Notes: generated from the letters alone by a model not told the origin. 64,000 nucleotides of DNA from Colias croceus (GCF_905220415.1 NC_059537.1:9245622-9309621), one strand, 5' to 3'; positions 11,191 through 24,145 are shown, numbered from the stretch's first letter. Numbers and translations are program-made.

Positions 11191-13243
11191 TAGACTACAA
11201 GCCCGCATAGGAAAAAAATATGGGTCAAATGAACCACCAGGGGACATATCTAGAACGATAGCAGAGCAAAAAATAATAATATCCATCACTATGCCGTCAC
11301 TTGTAAGTTGTCCAACTGAGTGCAGATGAGAATTGAAAAGTACAGGTAGACTCGGTAAATTTTGGTCATTTGACCATGTACGGCATTCTTAACCATCGAT
11401 AGATCCATTAAAAATAATAAGAAACCGCTCAGTGCCGTACAAAAATGGTGGTTCACAAAGTCGGAATTTTTATTTAATTTCCGAGAGTTACCGGGGGTAA
11501 ATTTGGTCATTTGACCATGTACGGCATCTGTGTCATACTATGCCTATACTGCTTTTAATCCATTATTCCGCAACGCCGTACAAAAATCAAGGGGACAAGG
11601 GGAAAAAATCGAGAGTTGCAATCCGCTCTCTTTCCCCACTCCAGGGGGTCATTTGACTAAGTACGGCTTCGGTTCCAAAACATTATCTAGCACTCAAAAG
11701 TACTATTAAAAGCAATGCCGTCAAAAAATAATTGTTCTTTTAAATGTATACCAATAATCATCTTAATTTCATCGAATTCTTGATATAAAGAGCTGTAAGG
11801 TCATTTGACCCTGTACGGGAACTTTTTTTTAACATGATATTGTAAAATTCAATTGTTGTATAGTATTGCCGTTCAAAAGAAACCGTTCTAAAAAAAGTTA
11901 TAGAGAAATGCAAAAACAGAAATTTTGTAAAAGTTTAAACATCGTAGATTAATGAAATATAATAGTTTTCTACACTTTATTCGTTGTTTTAAATAGTATT
12001 AACATAGATAAATTAGGAAAAAACGATGCCGTACATTTTTGTGCAGCTCACATCTTTTAGGCTGATGAAAGCGACGAAAGCTACAATTTTAAGGGTGCTT
12101 TATGGCCATTTGATACAGTACGGCATTAACATATTTTTACCCAACTACGGCAAAGCAAAAGGAGGGTTATGATTTTGACAGGTCATGTATGTATGTTCAT
12201 CTATTCCCTCGTAACTTCTAAACTACTTATCAGAATTCGACAAATGACATATCATTAGAAGCGTCTGAATTGTTCACTGGATAACCAGCGACCAGCTAGC
12301 TAAAGGCTATATGGGGTTTCACAAAATCTAATGTGGCGCCCTCTAGCGGACAAAACATACGGAGTAAAAAAATAAAGTTAAGATAAATATGCCGTGTTTG
12401 GTATCATTTGAAAGCGCTTTACTTGTACATTTTGAATATGTATATATTACTAGCATTTGCTTGTGACTTTACCTGTATTCATGGGCTGATTGCATATAAT
12501 TCACATCTTTTCGTTCATAGCTTCTTTATTAGTTCATCAATTTAACGGAGTCCATTCCACCTGACTCCGACTTTCCAAGGTGATAATTAACCACCTCGAG
12601 CTTCTTAATATTAATGTATATTTATATTTTATTATCAAAATATAAAGCAAACATTTCGTTATATGGATTTTTTTCTTTTTCAGATTTTTCCCCTTTGAAC
12701 CAACGAAAATGTACGGCACATGAAAAAATATTATCTATGCATAAAATACTTTAAAAATAAATTTATTTCGTGTTGTGTCAAATGACCCCCTGGAGTGGGG
12801 AAAGAGAGGGGATTACAACTCTCGATTTTTTCCCCTTGTCACCATGATTTTTGTACGGCGTTGCGGAATAATGGATTAAAAGCAGTATAGGCATAGTATG
12901 ACACAGATGCCGTACATGGTCAAATGACCAAATTTACCCCCGGTAACTCTCGGAAATTAAATAAAAATTCCGACTTTGTGGACCACCATTTTTGTACGGC
13001 ACTGAGCGGTTTCTTATTATTTTTAATGGATCTATCGATGGTTAAGAATGCCGTACATGGTCAAATGACCAAAATTTACCGAGTCTACCTGTACTTTTCA
13101 ATTCTCATCTGCACTCAGTTGGACAGCTTACAAGTGACGGCATAGTGATGAATCTTATTATTTTTTGCTCTGCTATCGTTCTAGATATGTCCCCTGGTGG
13201 TTCATTTGACCCATATTTTTTTCCTATGCGGGCTTGTAGTCTA
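11191..13243. mobile_element. 2.05-kb element with about 470-bp terminal inverted repeats
   Basis: The left arm 11191-11666 and right arm 12776-13243 are near-identical inverted copies, beginning TAGACTACAAGCCCGCATAGG-like and ending with its complement, so TA flanks both ends. The arms are full of a palindromic box GGTCATTTGACC followed by GTACGGC (see the box-array entry). The middle (11667-12775) continues the boxes in a decayed form and holds a 'GCGCCCTCTAGCGG' phrase near 12335. Identical 73-74-codon ORFs occur in both arms in opposite orientation (11289-11510 minus, 12924-13145 plus) only because the arms are inverted copies. No transposase was found, so the element is non-autonomous; I do not recognise its family. 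Confidence 0.85.
11224..12125. repeat. Array of GGTCATTTGACC / GCCGTAC boxes spaced about 70 bp
   Basis: Boxes of the form GGTCATTTGACCNNGTACGGC start at 11364, 11505, 11647 and 11799, with decayed forms at 11224 and 12104. Between them lie opposite-facing GCCGTAC-type boxes at 11295, 11434, 11575, 11717, 11868 and 12028. Successive boxes are 69-71 bp apart through 11717, then less regular. The sequence between boxes differs from unit to unit. The right arm repeats the pattern in mirror image (12711, 12777, 12853, 12910, 12994, 13051). Such arrays suggest protein-binding sites, for example for a transposase; this is inference. Confidence 0.8.
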
Positions 13244-14380
13244 ATATTTTAAGCTGTTGTTACTTACCAACAGCAACTTAAACTCCATATTTACTACAGG
13301 TTTTGGGATTATTAGAGGACTTACAAGTGCTTCTAATCAGATCTTCTATGTTGCTTATGATTTCAACATGCACGTGGAAGTCTACCTATACTAATAGATA
13401 AATAATTTTATAAATATGAATTTTTTATGTTTGTTACGACTAATTGTAAAGCATTGGCCAATTTTATCTTGTGTCATGGGACAATGGGGAACGACTGGTT
13501 TATGGTAAAATAATAATATGATCAACAAAATAATATGACAAACACTTATAAGTTCAGTCAAAAAATAATTAATTAAATATCGCGATTATGGGCTAGTCCG
13601 CAATTTCAACAATTAACAAAGTCTACTATTAACTCTAATATATTATCGTGCTTTTATCAGCGTACTAAAGCGTAATGCGATTAAAACGGAGCATTGAAAA
13701 CAGACACACTCGTCTTAATATCCACAGCTCTTTTGTATGTTCGTCCTTAATGTTGTCATTAAACTTAATGACTACGTAAAGTACGTTCGGATGGAGAGAC
13801 CGGTAAGTGTTATATTCTTGTGGTTCAAGTTGTTTAACTTTTCAAAATGTTTTATGAGAACGTATATTTTTAGTGGGGGTTAACAATGTCTCGACTCCGC
13901 GACAGTTTTTTTACGGTTTAATGTAGTAAAGTAGTACATTTGAATTAAGAGTATACTTAACTAAGGCCACACTTACTTTATATTTAAGATATAATATTGC
14001 GTTGTTTAATTTATTTAAATGTATCAAGGTCGACCAATTCATTAGATATATTAAAAAGAAGTACTTACAACTGATAAAACAACTTAGTAAAACAAGGTAG
14101 AAGTTTTTAGCGATCACTATGAATTCATTCCAAATTTTATTTCCTAAAGGCTTTGTCATTAAATTTCTTTGAATGACAATATTGTTTTGATCCTAGAGGA
14201 AATTCAAAAAAGCCGTCGTTTTGACGAGTACGAGTAGCTACGAGTACTGTATAATGAGACGACTTCTATAAATATAATCCTCATGAACGAGGGATGCTAC
14301 GTACTACTGGTACTACGTAGGTACTCGAGAGCAGCCCGCGTATGAAAAGCTGCAGTGAGCCAGCGAATCGGTTACGTATT
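13244..14380. other. AT-rich DNA, no gene seen
   Basis: Short ORFs such as 13911-14159 minus are rich in Leu, Ile, Asn, Lys and Tyr, as expected of noncoding AT-rich DNA. A small direct repeat of TACGAGTA / ACTACGTA phrases lies at 14225-14325. Confidence 0.5.
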
Positions 14381-15311
14381 AAGGTGGGTCCACATTTGTA
14401 TCATGTAATCGTGTCCTATCGTATCGTGTGGACGCCCATTTTGACCATACCGTATCTTACGACATTACGTTATACATTATTGATAGACGTAACTTTTGAT
14501 TTAATATTTTTGTGGATGAATCGTCGTCACTGTTACCTCTCAGAACATGCTTAGCTGTCGAATACTATTATAAAATTAAAATCCCGCTTTCCTGACTCGT
14601 GGCGCATTCGTACAAATCGTGCCTAGGGGCTCGAACGTTGTTTATACGACATTCGACCCAACTACCCTCACTTTGCTAATAGTCGTTGACTTGCTGCGAT
14701 TGGTTATCAACTACCTACATCAATTAGGTAGCTATGAATCGCAGTACATTCTTATTACTGTTACAAATCTTAAAATCATACATAGTACATTTCCATAGAC
14801 ATGGTTTTCTGTTATTTATAATCTACCGCCTGACAACTTAACCTCCCCTCCAGTCGGTTAGTTGTCAGTCGATCGCTCGAGTCGATTTGAAGAGACGATC
14901 AGCTAGCCAATTGATCTTGAACAGCCGACCAGTGCGGTCAACAAGTACCTTAGCCGAGCCTCGTGCTTGTTTTAAGGTTATTTAAATCTATAAGATATAT
15001 ATTTAAGATTGTGAATATTATAGTGAATAGTGAATGTAACAAGGAATAATAAAATATCAATTGGGACGAAGGCGTTTTATTCCACAACCCAACATTACAT
15101 TCAAACTAATATTTAACCCGGCCTCGCGTGTTAATTTCTTATATTATTATTACCTAGTATAATTTACGACACGTACCAGATACGTGGTCAATAGCGATCT
15201 GGGTGTATCATGATCGAAATCTTCTTGCGTCCACACTAGCAAACATGATACGCGTCGATGCTACGCGGCGGAGATCTGATACGCGAAAATGATCAAGTGT
15301 GGACCCACCTT
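14381..15311. mobile_element. TIR element (about 0.93 kb) interrupted by a solo LTR
   Basis: The ends are complementary: AAGGTGGGTCCACATTTG at 14381 and CAAGTGTGGACCCACCTT ending at 15311. Subterminal phrases such as GTGTGGACGC and ATCATG(A/T) recur in both ends, as in DNA transposons with many subterminal sites. The flanks are TTAA-like on the left (14379-14382) and TTTA-like on the right, which could be a decayed TTAA target, but TTACGTAT / TTACGGGA could equally be a degenerate longer duplication. No transposase is present. About 336 bp of its length is a nested LTR. Confidence 0.7.
14759..15094 (+). mobile_element. Solo LTR of a retrotransposon, 336 bp
   Basis: Begins TGTTACAAATC and ends CAACCCAACA, and is flanked by the 4-bp direct repeat TTAC at 14755-14758 and 15095-15098. 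A polyadenylation signal AATAAAA lies at about 15048, followed by a GC-richer stretch and a T-rich, C-rich end, as in the R-U5 part of an LTR. A 4-bp duplication fits Gypsy or BEL/Pao types. No internal retroviral-type genes are present, so it is the product of LTR-LTR recombination. Confidence 0.75.
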
Positions 15312-17850
15312 TACGGGATATGGGACCCAAGCCAACATGAAATTTATGTTGTGTTGTAACTTTAGACTGTTCAAACCGCGGATTAACGCGCCACGCTGTT
15401 TAATTACTATAGGTAAGATACCTCGTTCTGCGTTTTATATGAGTACTGATTTATTACGGACTTCGCAAAGATTTATGGAGCTTTATTAAAGGATATACTT
15501 ACACCTACAGGATATACGTAATGCAAGAATTAGAGTGATTACCGTGGTATTTATGTACGCTACAATAACTGTTATTTTTCGTTTTATTTTTTTAGACACA
15601 GCAAAATATTCCCTTTCTGTATTAAAGATGAAAACCGTGATATTACAGACCTTGTGTGACATGGGGTTTGAAATTGCCTGAGCTGAGCTAGCTCTGTCAA
15701 CAATGATATTACTATTAAAGCTTTATTATATTTGTTTATGTAAAATGCAAACAAAGCGTACTATATACAAAGGTCTTTTTGAGTGATTTAACTCTTCCCT
15801 TGTATCTAAATGTATCTACGTCGTACGTATAATATTTGCAGCATTTAGACCATCGAAAAGATAAGTAAAACTATTAAGGCTTAAATAATATCACATTGAA
15901 TTCGATTTGATTTTTAATACATTGCGCACTACTATCCTTAACTTTGATTCATCGAACTTTCTAGTTTATCGACAAATATAATACGAACACTGAATTTAGC
16001 GTAAAATATTGACAAAGTTACGTTCCTATGAAAAACGTTGTTTGTGTATAAAATGTTAAAAGTAAAAAGAACATTCACCATAAAGTGCAGAGGAGTTCAC
16101 GAGATGCTTTATTGAATTTCAATATAAAATGCATTTCGTAACATACGTCTACTGTTTCGAAGAATATTAAAGACATTTTCCACTGGATCGTATTGGGTAT
16201 GAAAGAATATTTAAATTTCATGTTGGAAAACAAAGCTATGCCAAGCGTCTCTTTAGTAAGTTGCAGATACTTATAGATAATATAGTACCTACAATATTTT
16301 TTGTATTTGTAGTCAGTTTATTATCATTTCAGTATCGTCGATCATACAACTAAATAGGTTGTGAAAATAAACTTACAACAATTTCTTTCAGCACTTTATC
16401 AATAATTGTTCTTTATAAACATTAAACTCAAAAGCTATTAAAGAATAAAATACGAAAAGTGAAATAGCCGTAGTCGCGACCGCCAAACATTAATTTTGTT
16501 AAGAATTTCATCCGCTCTTACAATACACAAAAAAACAAGTTTCTATTACATTTGACCCCGCTTCGCCCGATTGTATCAAGACAAGACATCGCAACGAGAG
16601 AAACATTTTGAAAATACGTATCTAATAACATTAATGAGTTTTCAGTGTCTTAATCTCTTTCTATGAAACGACATTTCAGAGCACTTCTTTATAATTACAA
16701 CTGTCTGATTTCGTTCTTGAATTATAAATGGTGCTAGAAAGTTAGCCGAGAGACTACGCACGGGTACTTGAGTGTAAATATTTTACGAGAGAACGTTCCG
16801 CTCGGCCACTTTTTCAAATGTAAAGCTTCGTAAAAGTTTTATTGGACTGTAATTTTTCTAAGGTGCGAAAACTTGTTCGAAATATTGTCCGTAGATACGA
16901 TTTTGTGGATCTGGAGCGTTGCCAGCTTAGCGGACAATGTATAGTTATGAGATTGCAACAAGAATAACTGTAGCAGGGAGCCGTCTCCAGTCTCCACTAG
17001 CCCGTATCTTAAACTTGTGAATTCACTTACTTATATCAGATTGCGATTTAAACAGATCGTATTGTCATTTAAACAGATATAAAAAAGATCACAAACTCAA
17101 ATATTTTAATTGCCGAGTGTCGAGATAAAACTTGAAACCCCGGCGTAATTATGTCAAGTAGCCGCGGAAACCCGCCGTCAATTTTCATTATACTTTTTGT
17201 TTTCTCATTATACTTTTGGCTTTGTCGACAAATTCGGATCCAATTTACATTTCAATCGGTCGGTTCATGTAAAAACATGGGCCTGTTGAGCAAGGTGGCG
17301 CGGAGGACTTATAAAATCCAGCCGTTAACCGCCGAATCTGCGATAACGGCAGTTGGTTCTTGGTTCCTGAAACCGGCTCATAAACAATACGATAAATGTA
17401 AGGATAAATGTATAAAGATAGGTTGCTATAGGCAACGAGAAACATTTATAAGCGGTGCTTATAAAATTCACAACAAATTAAAAAGTCGCTTATAATTTTA
17501 CCTTTCAAATTATCAGTTGATTTTTATTTCATTTTACCTAAATCTGAATTGTTTGGGAACCATAACATTACTTTAATTATAATTTATAATCATCAAAGTT
17601 ATAAGGGTCGTCCGTTGGTTGATTTTTTACAGTACAACATTCGAAGTACATACCTTCACATGCATTGCACTATACATGTTCCGTATTACGATGAAATGTA
17701 CATTTTAAAAATCTGCATTGTTGCACAAAAATAACGATGTATGTATGAACAGGATTCCATGGCCACACAGTGTTAAATTGCAGAGGGTCCGAAAACATTT
17801 AAGAATTATTGTTTACCATTTTAGTCGTACGTAGGTGCTATAGAGAACAA
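15312..17850. other. AT-rich DNA, no supported gene
   Basis: A 114-codon plus-strand ORF at 17151-17495 overlaps a 66-codon reverse ORF. Its first 25 residues are hydrophobic, but there is no recognisable domain and the remainder looks random. Part of it derives from a 19-bp imperfect repeat (TCATTATACTTTTTG / TCATTATACTTTTGG at 17184-17218). Confidence 0.45.
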
Positions 17851-18028
17851 CTAGCTGTCCGCCCCGGCTTCGCCCGTGGTACATATTTCGCAATAAAAGC
17901 CTATGTTCTTTCTAAGGGTATAAAGATTGTCTGTGCCAAATTTCATCAAAATGGGTTGAGAGGTTTATGCGTGAAAACCATACATACATAATTTCGAACT
18001 TTTCCTTTTTATAATATTATTATAGATA
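17851..18028 (+). mobile_element. RTE/SINE-type 3' fragment
   Basis: Starts CTAGCTGTCCGCCCCGGCTTCGCC and ends TATAATATTATTATAGAT, with the internal phrase AATTTCATCAAAATGGGTT. This arrangement is shared with many fragments in the window and is typical of an abundant lepidopteran non-LTR/SINE family, truncated at the 5' side. Confidence 0.75.
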
Positions 18029-18523
18029 ACCCGATGATGAGAAAGAATAAAGACAAAAATATATTCATGCAAAAATTTAATACAGTTGTCAACAGAAATG
18101 AGGAAATAGAGAGAAAGAACTATTTTTTAAAGAATTTCCTTTTATAATACGGCAAGAAAGCTTTGCTTGAGGGAATAAGTAAACTAGTTCACAACAAAGC
18201 TGACTTAAAGCATGAATTTAGGAAATACGCTGCCGTTTTTACAATGCACCATAAAGTTTAAAAGGAAAAATTATTCAGAAGTATACTAAGTGCTCGCTCG
18301 TAGAGGTACCAAGTTATTTTGTTTGTTAACAATACAAGAATTAGGTGTTCACATAATTTGCCTCCATCCTTTGTGTACACCTACATGAAAAAGTAACGAA
18401 TGTAATGGAAAAATATGCGTTTGATATTTGCAATTCAAATCGAATTTTTAAACGAACTACACTCTCTATTGGACATAGAACTTGTACATATTCATGGAGC
18501 TACTGTCAAAGCGTTGGAAAATT

Positions 18524-18560
18524 ATGATTGCATATAGCTTTAGTTTTTATATGCAATCAT
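18524..18560. repeat. 13-bp perfect hairpin
   Basis: ATGATTGCATATA (18524-18536) pairs exactly with TATATGCAATCAT (18548-18560) across an 11-nt loop. No known microRNA sequence was recognised. Confidence 0.7.
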
Positions 18561-18688
18561 TGTTTTCGTTACGTATTGCTTTCAGTGGTTGATATTGGAA
18601 TATAAAGTTATACAGCAATAAAATCACTTTGTTATTGATTAATTTTCATACTGTGTAAATCTGTTAATGTTACCTAATAATAATTATG

Positions 18689-18941
18689 ATCTATACTAAT
18701 ATTATAAAGAGGAAAGGTTTGTAATAATGTATGTATGTATGTACTTATGTATGGTTTTACTGTTTTACTTTACTTGTTACAGTATGGTTTACTGGACCAA
18801 TTTCAAAAATTCTTTCACCATTAGAAAGCTGCATCTTCACTGAGCAACATAGGCTAGGTTTTATCCAGGAAATTCCACGGGAACGGGAACTATGCGGGAT
18901 TTTCTTTGAAACGCGGGCGACGCCGCAGGCGGAAAGCTAGT
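18689..18941 (-). mobile_element. RTE/SINE-type fragment
   Basis: Reads ATCTATACTAATATTATAAA at its left end and GACGCCGCAGGCGGAAAGCTAG at its right, the reverse of the common fragment type, with the inner phrase TTCCACGGGAACGGGAACTA. A short TATG repeat lies near 18727. Confidence 0.8.
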
Positions 18942-21809
18942 TAGTTGATAATTACACAATGCAAATTCATCCATTTTCCTGATAGCTGTAAAGTTGCACG
19001 CATCAATTAGTAACAGCTTATTGTAGCAGATGGGATTAAGTTAATATTGTTTTGGGGTTTGATTTTCAATTCGATGAAGCTTAATTATTTTAACAGACCG
19101 TTATGAAATGCTGATCGGTTTAAATTTTATTATCCTTTATCATTAAAACTCAATGCTTGGCTTTCAGTAATCTGGCGAGGATTACTGCTTTGCACGAACA
19201 GTTCATAATTAATCTACACAGATGGGAAATATTTACAATATTGATACTAAATAATTATTATTCACCAACAGTATAGTAGTAATAATAGGTGTGTTTTTTT
19301 ATTTTGGAAAAATCTAAATTTAGAAGCTTTTCATATGTATAAAAATAAAATCACGTTGAAAAAAATATAACTTATTCTTGTTTATTTTTTGTATTCATAA
19401 TATAATAAATACATGTTTCGTGAACAAGTTAAGTAAGCTGCACTGTATTTAAATTTACGGCAAAGTGTGATCTATAGATTGAAATTTATGGAGTGAGAAA
19501 TAACCATTTGCAATATTTCATCGAGTATATTGGTTGAAATGTTCATGATTCTACGATACTCGTACATTGATGCGCTACGAAATACGAATACCATCTATTT
19601 CATATATTTTGGAATGAAGTACCTATTCCGATTTCTTATTTATGCTAATTATCAAATTATAGATAATTATTTTTATGAAAATGATAAAGTGAATTACATT
19701 TAAAAAGTTTCTATACTTAGGTTCTAAATCAAACGATTTGGACGTACGGGAAAAGGTAATTTAAGCTTTTATGAATCGTTAATTAAGTTTATTTACAGTT
19801 GTTATTTTGTGTTAAATTCACATTTTTTATCCGCTCTTTCATTGAAAACTCAGTCTGGAGGTGCTACATAAAGTTCTCTACACCACACATGTTTTTGTGT
19901 GAGAAAAGCTGTTTTTATTTATCCATCAAAAAATTATACGATCAATTTTAATTAACCATCAGAACTAAAAACTTAATTCAGCATGCTCAAATGTTTAAAG
20001 TGCCGTTAGACAAGACGGAAAGTAAACTCAAATGAAATTATGTAGACGTGGGTTGTTGCTGAAATTCACCGCTTCCGCCAGTCAAAAGGCAGGGCTCTCA
20101 TATTTAGGTCAAGACATTTATACGTGACAGTCTTGTGGTTTCCTGTCGTTGGATTAACTCCACGCTCGCCGCGCTGTAAGTAATTGTCAAAACTGAGCTG
20201 AGTATATTATCTGTATAGTCTCTTTATTAACTTCATGTTATGCTCGTTTTCTTCGTGATACGCTTCGAATTGAACAACGTTATTCCTTTTCATATGTATG
20301 ATTAGGTTTCTTTCTAAAACAGGAATAAATCAAGTAGGTGTTTTTATTACCAATTTGGAGATCTTCAAAAGTCTATTTTTATAAGGGTTATAAAAATATG
20401 TCCTTTGATATTACATAAGGAATTGATTTGTACGAACACTAAACAAATAGAACATACCGATACGAATAAAATGAACTCCAAAAAATGTCCCAAAAGTCTT
20501 CATTATTGCTCAGACCCTGTTTACTTCTTCGGAAATAACCGCCTCATAAATTTTATGAACTCGGTTTAATTTTTTGCTTATTTCGACTCATCGTTTCACT
20601 GGAACAATCGAGTTTCAGCTTTTACTAACATTTGCTTGTCTCTTAATTTCATTAATACTTGTAGCGTCATTTTCAACTTTGAATAACAATTTTAATACTT
20701 ACTAAATAGCGACTATTTAACTTTAGATACTTGTTTTTATAAAGATACTTATGAAGATTTCTAAATTTAAGGTAAATGTCGCAATTATGGTGGGTTAAAC
20801 GATATATTTATACTAGAGTGAATATATATATTTAGGATAATTTGGCTGACCTCAGGTTTCATTTAATCTTGCCCGTCCTTTGTCTGCCATGTCACGTTCC
20901 ACCTCTTATAAATATATCTATTGAATTTTATACGGGAACTTCGTAAAGGTCAATGGTGACTGTGATTTAATGCTATTTTTTATCAAGAAAATGTAATGAA
21001 ATAATGGACGTTTTTAATTTTGAAATGATTTAAGGATTTATTAGTTGTTACGCAGAGGATGGTTATGGAAAGTTTTCTCAAAGGTATGTAAAAGTTGTCT
21101 TCAAATCATTCTCTATCTAAACTTATTATTTCGAATACATTGAATATTTTCCGAGCTTTTAAACATTGTTTGTTAGATGGGTAGCAAATTATACACAAAG
21201 CGAACTAAATGATTGATCGATGTTTTATTGGCTGTGATAGAAATCAGCTTTGAAATATTATGATTTTATTACTTTGCCTCTGTTTACTGCTGACAATGTC
21301 CATTGTACCTATATTCCGTGTAATTTTCGGTCATACCTGATAAAATAGAAAAGGTGTAAGTAAATGCATGTTGAAGATAGCCGGAAATTGCCTGTTACTG
21401 AGCAGGCACAGGGCTGGCGCCGAGCCAAGACATTCGATATCGGTGGTCACATGCGTAAAACGGTAAAAACAGCTTCGTGTATTACACACACCGTCGATTC
21501 CAAATGGCCCTCGCTCTTTATTCTGGACAACAATAGAAACTTGCTTTCGCATCGATACTCTTTTTATTAGTACGAGTTTAATAAAAGATAATATTGCGCT
21601 TTAAATCCACTATAGGCTTCAATTTCAATGAAAATTACGTGGAAAGTAATTATTAAACTTCTACACCGCCCTATATTATTTCACGTTTAATGAGAATAAT
21701 AATCTTAATTATTAAGCGGACCTATTTAATGAATGGCCCAGAGCGTTCTACGTGTAATTTATACAGCTATATCTATGTTCCACAAAAAAATGAAAGCTGC
21801 AAAATGAAA
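18942..21809. other. AT-rich DNA, no gene seen
   Basis: No ORF with recognisable content. The short complementary ORFs at 21331-21570 overlap on both strands and show no conserved motif. Confidence 0.5.
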
Positions 21810-22648
21810 AAAAACCGGCCAAGTGCGAGTCGGGCTCGCGCACAAAGGGTTCCGTAGCAGCAAATATAATAAACTTATTATGTCAATTTATACACCTGGT
21901 GAATGGAGCCTAAACTCTCCCGATATTTTGCCTTGTACTTTTATGTATGAATATTAATATTAATGGCGTATTGCTTGAATAAGCTAATATTTCTCGTAAA
22001 AAGTACCTACATTATAAAGATTTTATATCATCGCGGATTTTTAAAGGTGTACAATACTGTAGTATATTTTTTGATCTATCTTATAAGGTTCAGCCATCGT
22101 TTTCAGTGTAAGCACAATAACTTAACCAAAATTACAGTTAAATCAACCTATCTCAAAAACTATAAGAGATACTTTGATCAAACCAAAAATCGTTGAAAGA
22201 GTTAATTAGCATGCATCACCTCTATTTTTTTTAGAATTTTATACCCCGTAGTTATAAAAATAGAGGGGGGGGACATACTTTTTACGACTTTGAGAGCTGA
22301 TATCTCAAAAACCGTTCACTTTAAGAAAAATGTTTTTTAGAAAACTTTATATCATTTTAAAAGACCTTTCCATTGATACCCCACACGGGTATGTACATCG
22401 AAAAAAAAAATTTCATCCCTCAGTTACATGTATGGGGGGCCCCACCCCCAATTCTTTTTTTTACTATTTAGTGTCATATTTTTGTAGCGGTTCATACAAC
22501 ACATATTCCCATCAAATTTCATCACTGTAGTACTTATAGTTTCCGAGTAAATCGGCTGTGACAGACGGACAGACGGACAGACGGACAGACGGACATGACG
22601 AAACTATAAGGGTTCCGTTTTTGCCATTTTGGCTACGGAACCCTAAAA
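21810..22648. mobile_element. Dispersed lepidopteran element with GGGTTCCGTAG / CTACGGAACCC ends
   Basis: Opens with CCGGCCAAGTGCGAGTCGGG and GGGTTCCGTAG at about 21847, and closes at 22631-22643 with the complement CTACGGAACCC. Near the right end is an ACAGACGG minisatellite followed by CATGACGAAACTATAAGGG. This combination is a very common repeat in moth and butterfly genomes. It contains no intact ORF. Several poly-A, poly-T and poly-G stretches in the middle suggest decay. Confidence 0.85.
22560..22595 (+). repeat. ACAGACGG minisatellite
   Basis: Four to five copies of the 8-bp unit GACAGACG, a standard internal part of the surrounding dispersed element. Confidence 0.9.
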
Positions 22649-23911
22649 GTAATCTTTTATTTGGATAGTACCGAAATATTCTGATTGAATGTGTGACCGT
22701 ACTTTGTAAATGAGTTTTTTATTTGGTCGTATACAATATGGCTCCACAACAGTGACGTAGGTCGACATACAATTTCCTGGCTATGGCGTTTCTGACCACT
22801 CTTCCCCGGAGGCTTTAGCGTAACCTGAGCGAGGAGTACGGAAATAGAATGACAAGAAATGGATGGACAACCCTCGGTCCCCGGTTAGCGGAATTGCTTC
22901 CGATAAAATAGTTAAAGATGGCAGCTAGAAAAGGTTTGCGTATAGATTCTGAGGTCGTAATTATTAATCTGTGTATTGATGAAATGTATTTTCAGCATAT
23001 TTTTTTGTTACAGTCAGTAGGTAATTAGTAATATACATATGCGTTGATAATTTATTTATTTGTAACTGTGTATTTTGTGACTCTTACAACTGAATAAAAA
23101 TTAACATCTTTCGTTTAATTAAGGCATTGAATAAACGGAAATACCTAACATAAAAGGTCAATTTTCGCTTCCTTTTTTATAACCGGTAATTTACATAAAA
23201 CTCGGTAACTTCATTAGTAAAACTTTTAAATAAATGGGCAAAAGGGTGTTTACGTAGACCGTAACGGTTCCTGGTTTTTCGATGTTTTCCAATAGAGAGT
23301 ATGCCTGAAAAACGGCATTTATTATTCAAAGCGATCGCTCTCACCTCTGTAATAAGACTCGACTCAATACGAGACATCAGGTGTTGTATTAAAAGTGGTC
23401 CTTTGTTGATAATTATACAGGAATTTGTTTGGGAACTACGTGTTTACGCGGCGAATTACATACGCCACTTCATTCGCAATTATATAATGAAATGATGATT
23501 GAGGACAAAGGAGTTGTGTTGTTGGAATGTTTACATTATATAATAACGTGATAATATTTGGCTCAAATACAAAGCATAAGTTTTAATCTCAATATTTGGA
23601 ATAATACAGATACAGTGAACGTATGCCCAAACTCGTAGATTATTTTCATATTGTCACTAGAATAAGAATTGAGAAAAAGAGCTTTAACAGCGACCCGGAA
23701 GCAACACAAATGCATTTTAGATGCGGGCACAGTTGCGAATACACCGAAATGTGCGCCTATAAAATAGTTTTGTGTATTCTTATTGTACAAAGTATAAGTT
23801 TAAGGCGTATAGAATATAGATATACCGGAGATTACAATACGAACGTAAAGGGGTGTTCGTTCACACAAGTGGTATTTAGATCTAATCTGTGAAAATATAA
23901 ATAAAAATAAT
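22649..23911. other. No supported gene
   Basis: 22740-22925 is GC-richer than its surroundings but has no long ORF. An 89-codon ORF with ATG at 23623 overlaps a reverse ORF and carries no recognised motif. Confidence 0.45.
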
Positions 23912-24145
23912 CCATACTAATATTATAAATGCGAAAGTAACTCTGTCTGTCTGTCTGTTACTCAATCACGCCTAAACTACTGAACCAATTTTCATGAAAT
24001 TTGCTATAGAGATATTTTGATACCCGAGAAAGGACATAGGCTACTTTTTATCCCAGGAAAATGACGCAATCCCGGAAATCCCACGGGAACGGGAACTATG
24101 TTTTTCTTTGACTGCGCGGACGAAGCCGCGGGCGCAAAGCTAGTT
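23912..24145 (-). mobile_element. RTE/SINE-type fragment, well preserved
   Basis: Left end CCATACTAATATTATAAATG, a CTGTCTGTCTGTCTG stretch, the inner phrases CTGAACCAATTTTCATGAAA and CCCACGGGAACGGGAACTATG, and right end GAAGCCGCGGGCGCAAAGCTAG. It is one of the clearest copies in the window. Confidence 0.85.

Noticed and set aside
11289..13145. Two nearly identical 73-74-codon ORFs (11289-11510 minus, 12924-13145 plus), looking like a duplicated gene
   Set aside because: They lie in the two inverted arms of one element, include the palindromic boxes, and have no protein family features.
17151..17495. 114-codon ORF with a hydrophobic start, a possible secreted or membrane protein
   Set aside because: No recognisable domain, part arises from a local repeat, and overlapping reverse ORFs are of similar quality.
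22560..22595. Short regularly spaced repeats suggestive of CRISPR
   Set aside because: An 8-bp tandem minisatellite without spacers, inside a common eukaryotic dispersed element.
23623..23892. 89-codon ATG ORF with several Cys and His
   Set aside because: Cys/His spacing fits no zinc-binding pattern I know, and a reverse ORF covers most of the same bases.
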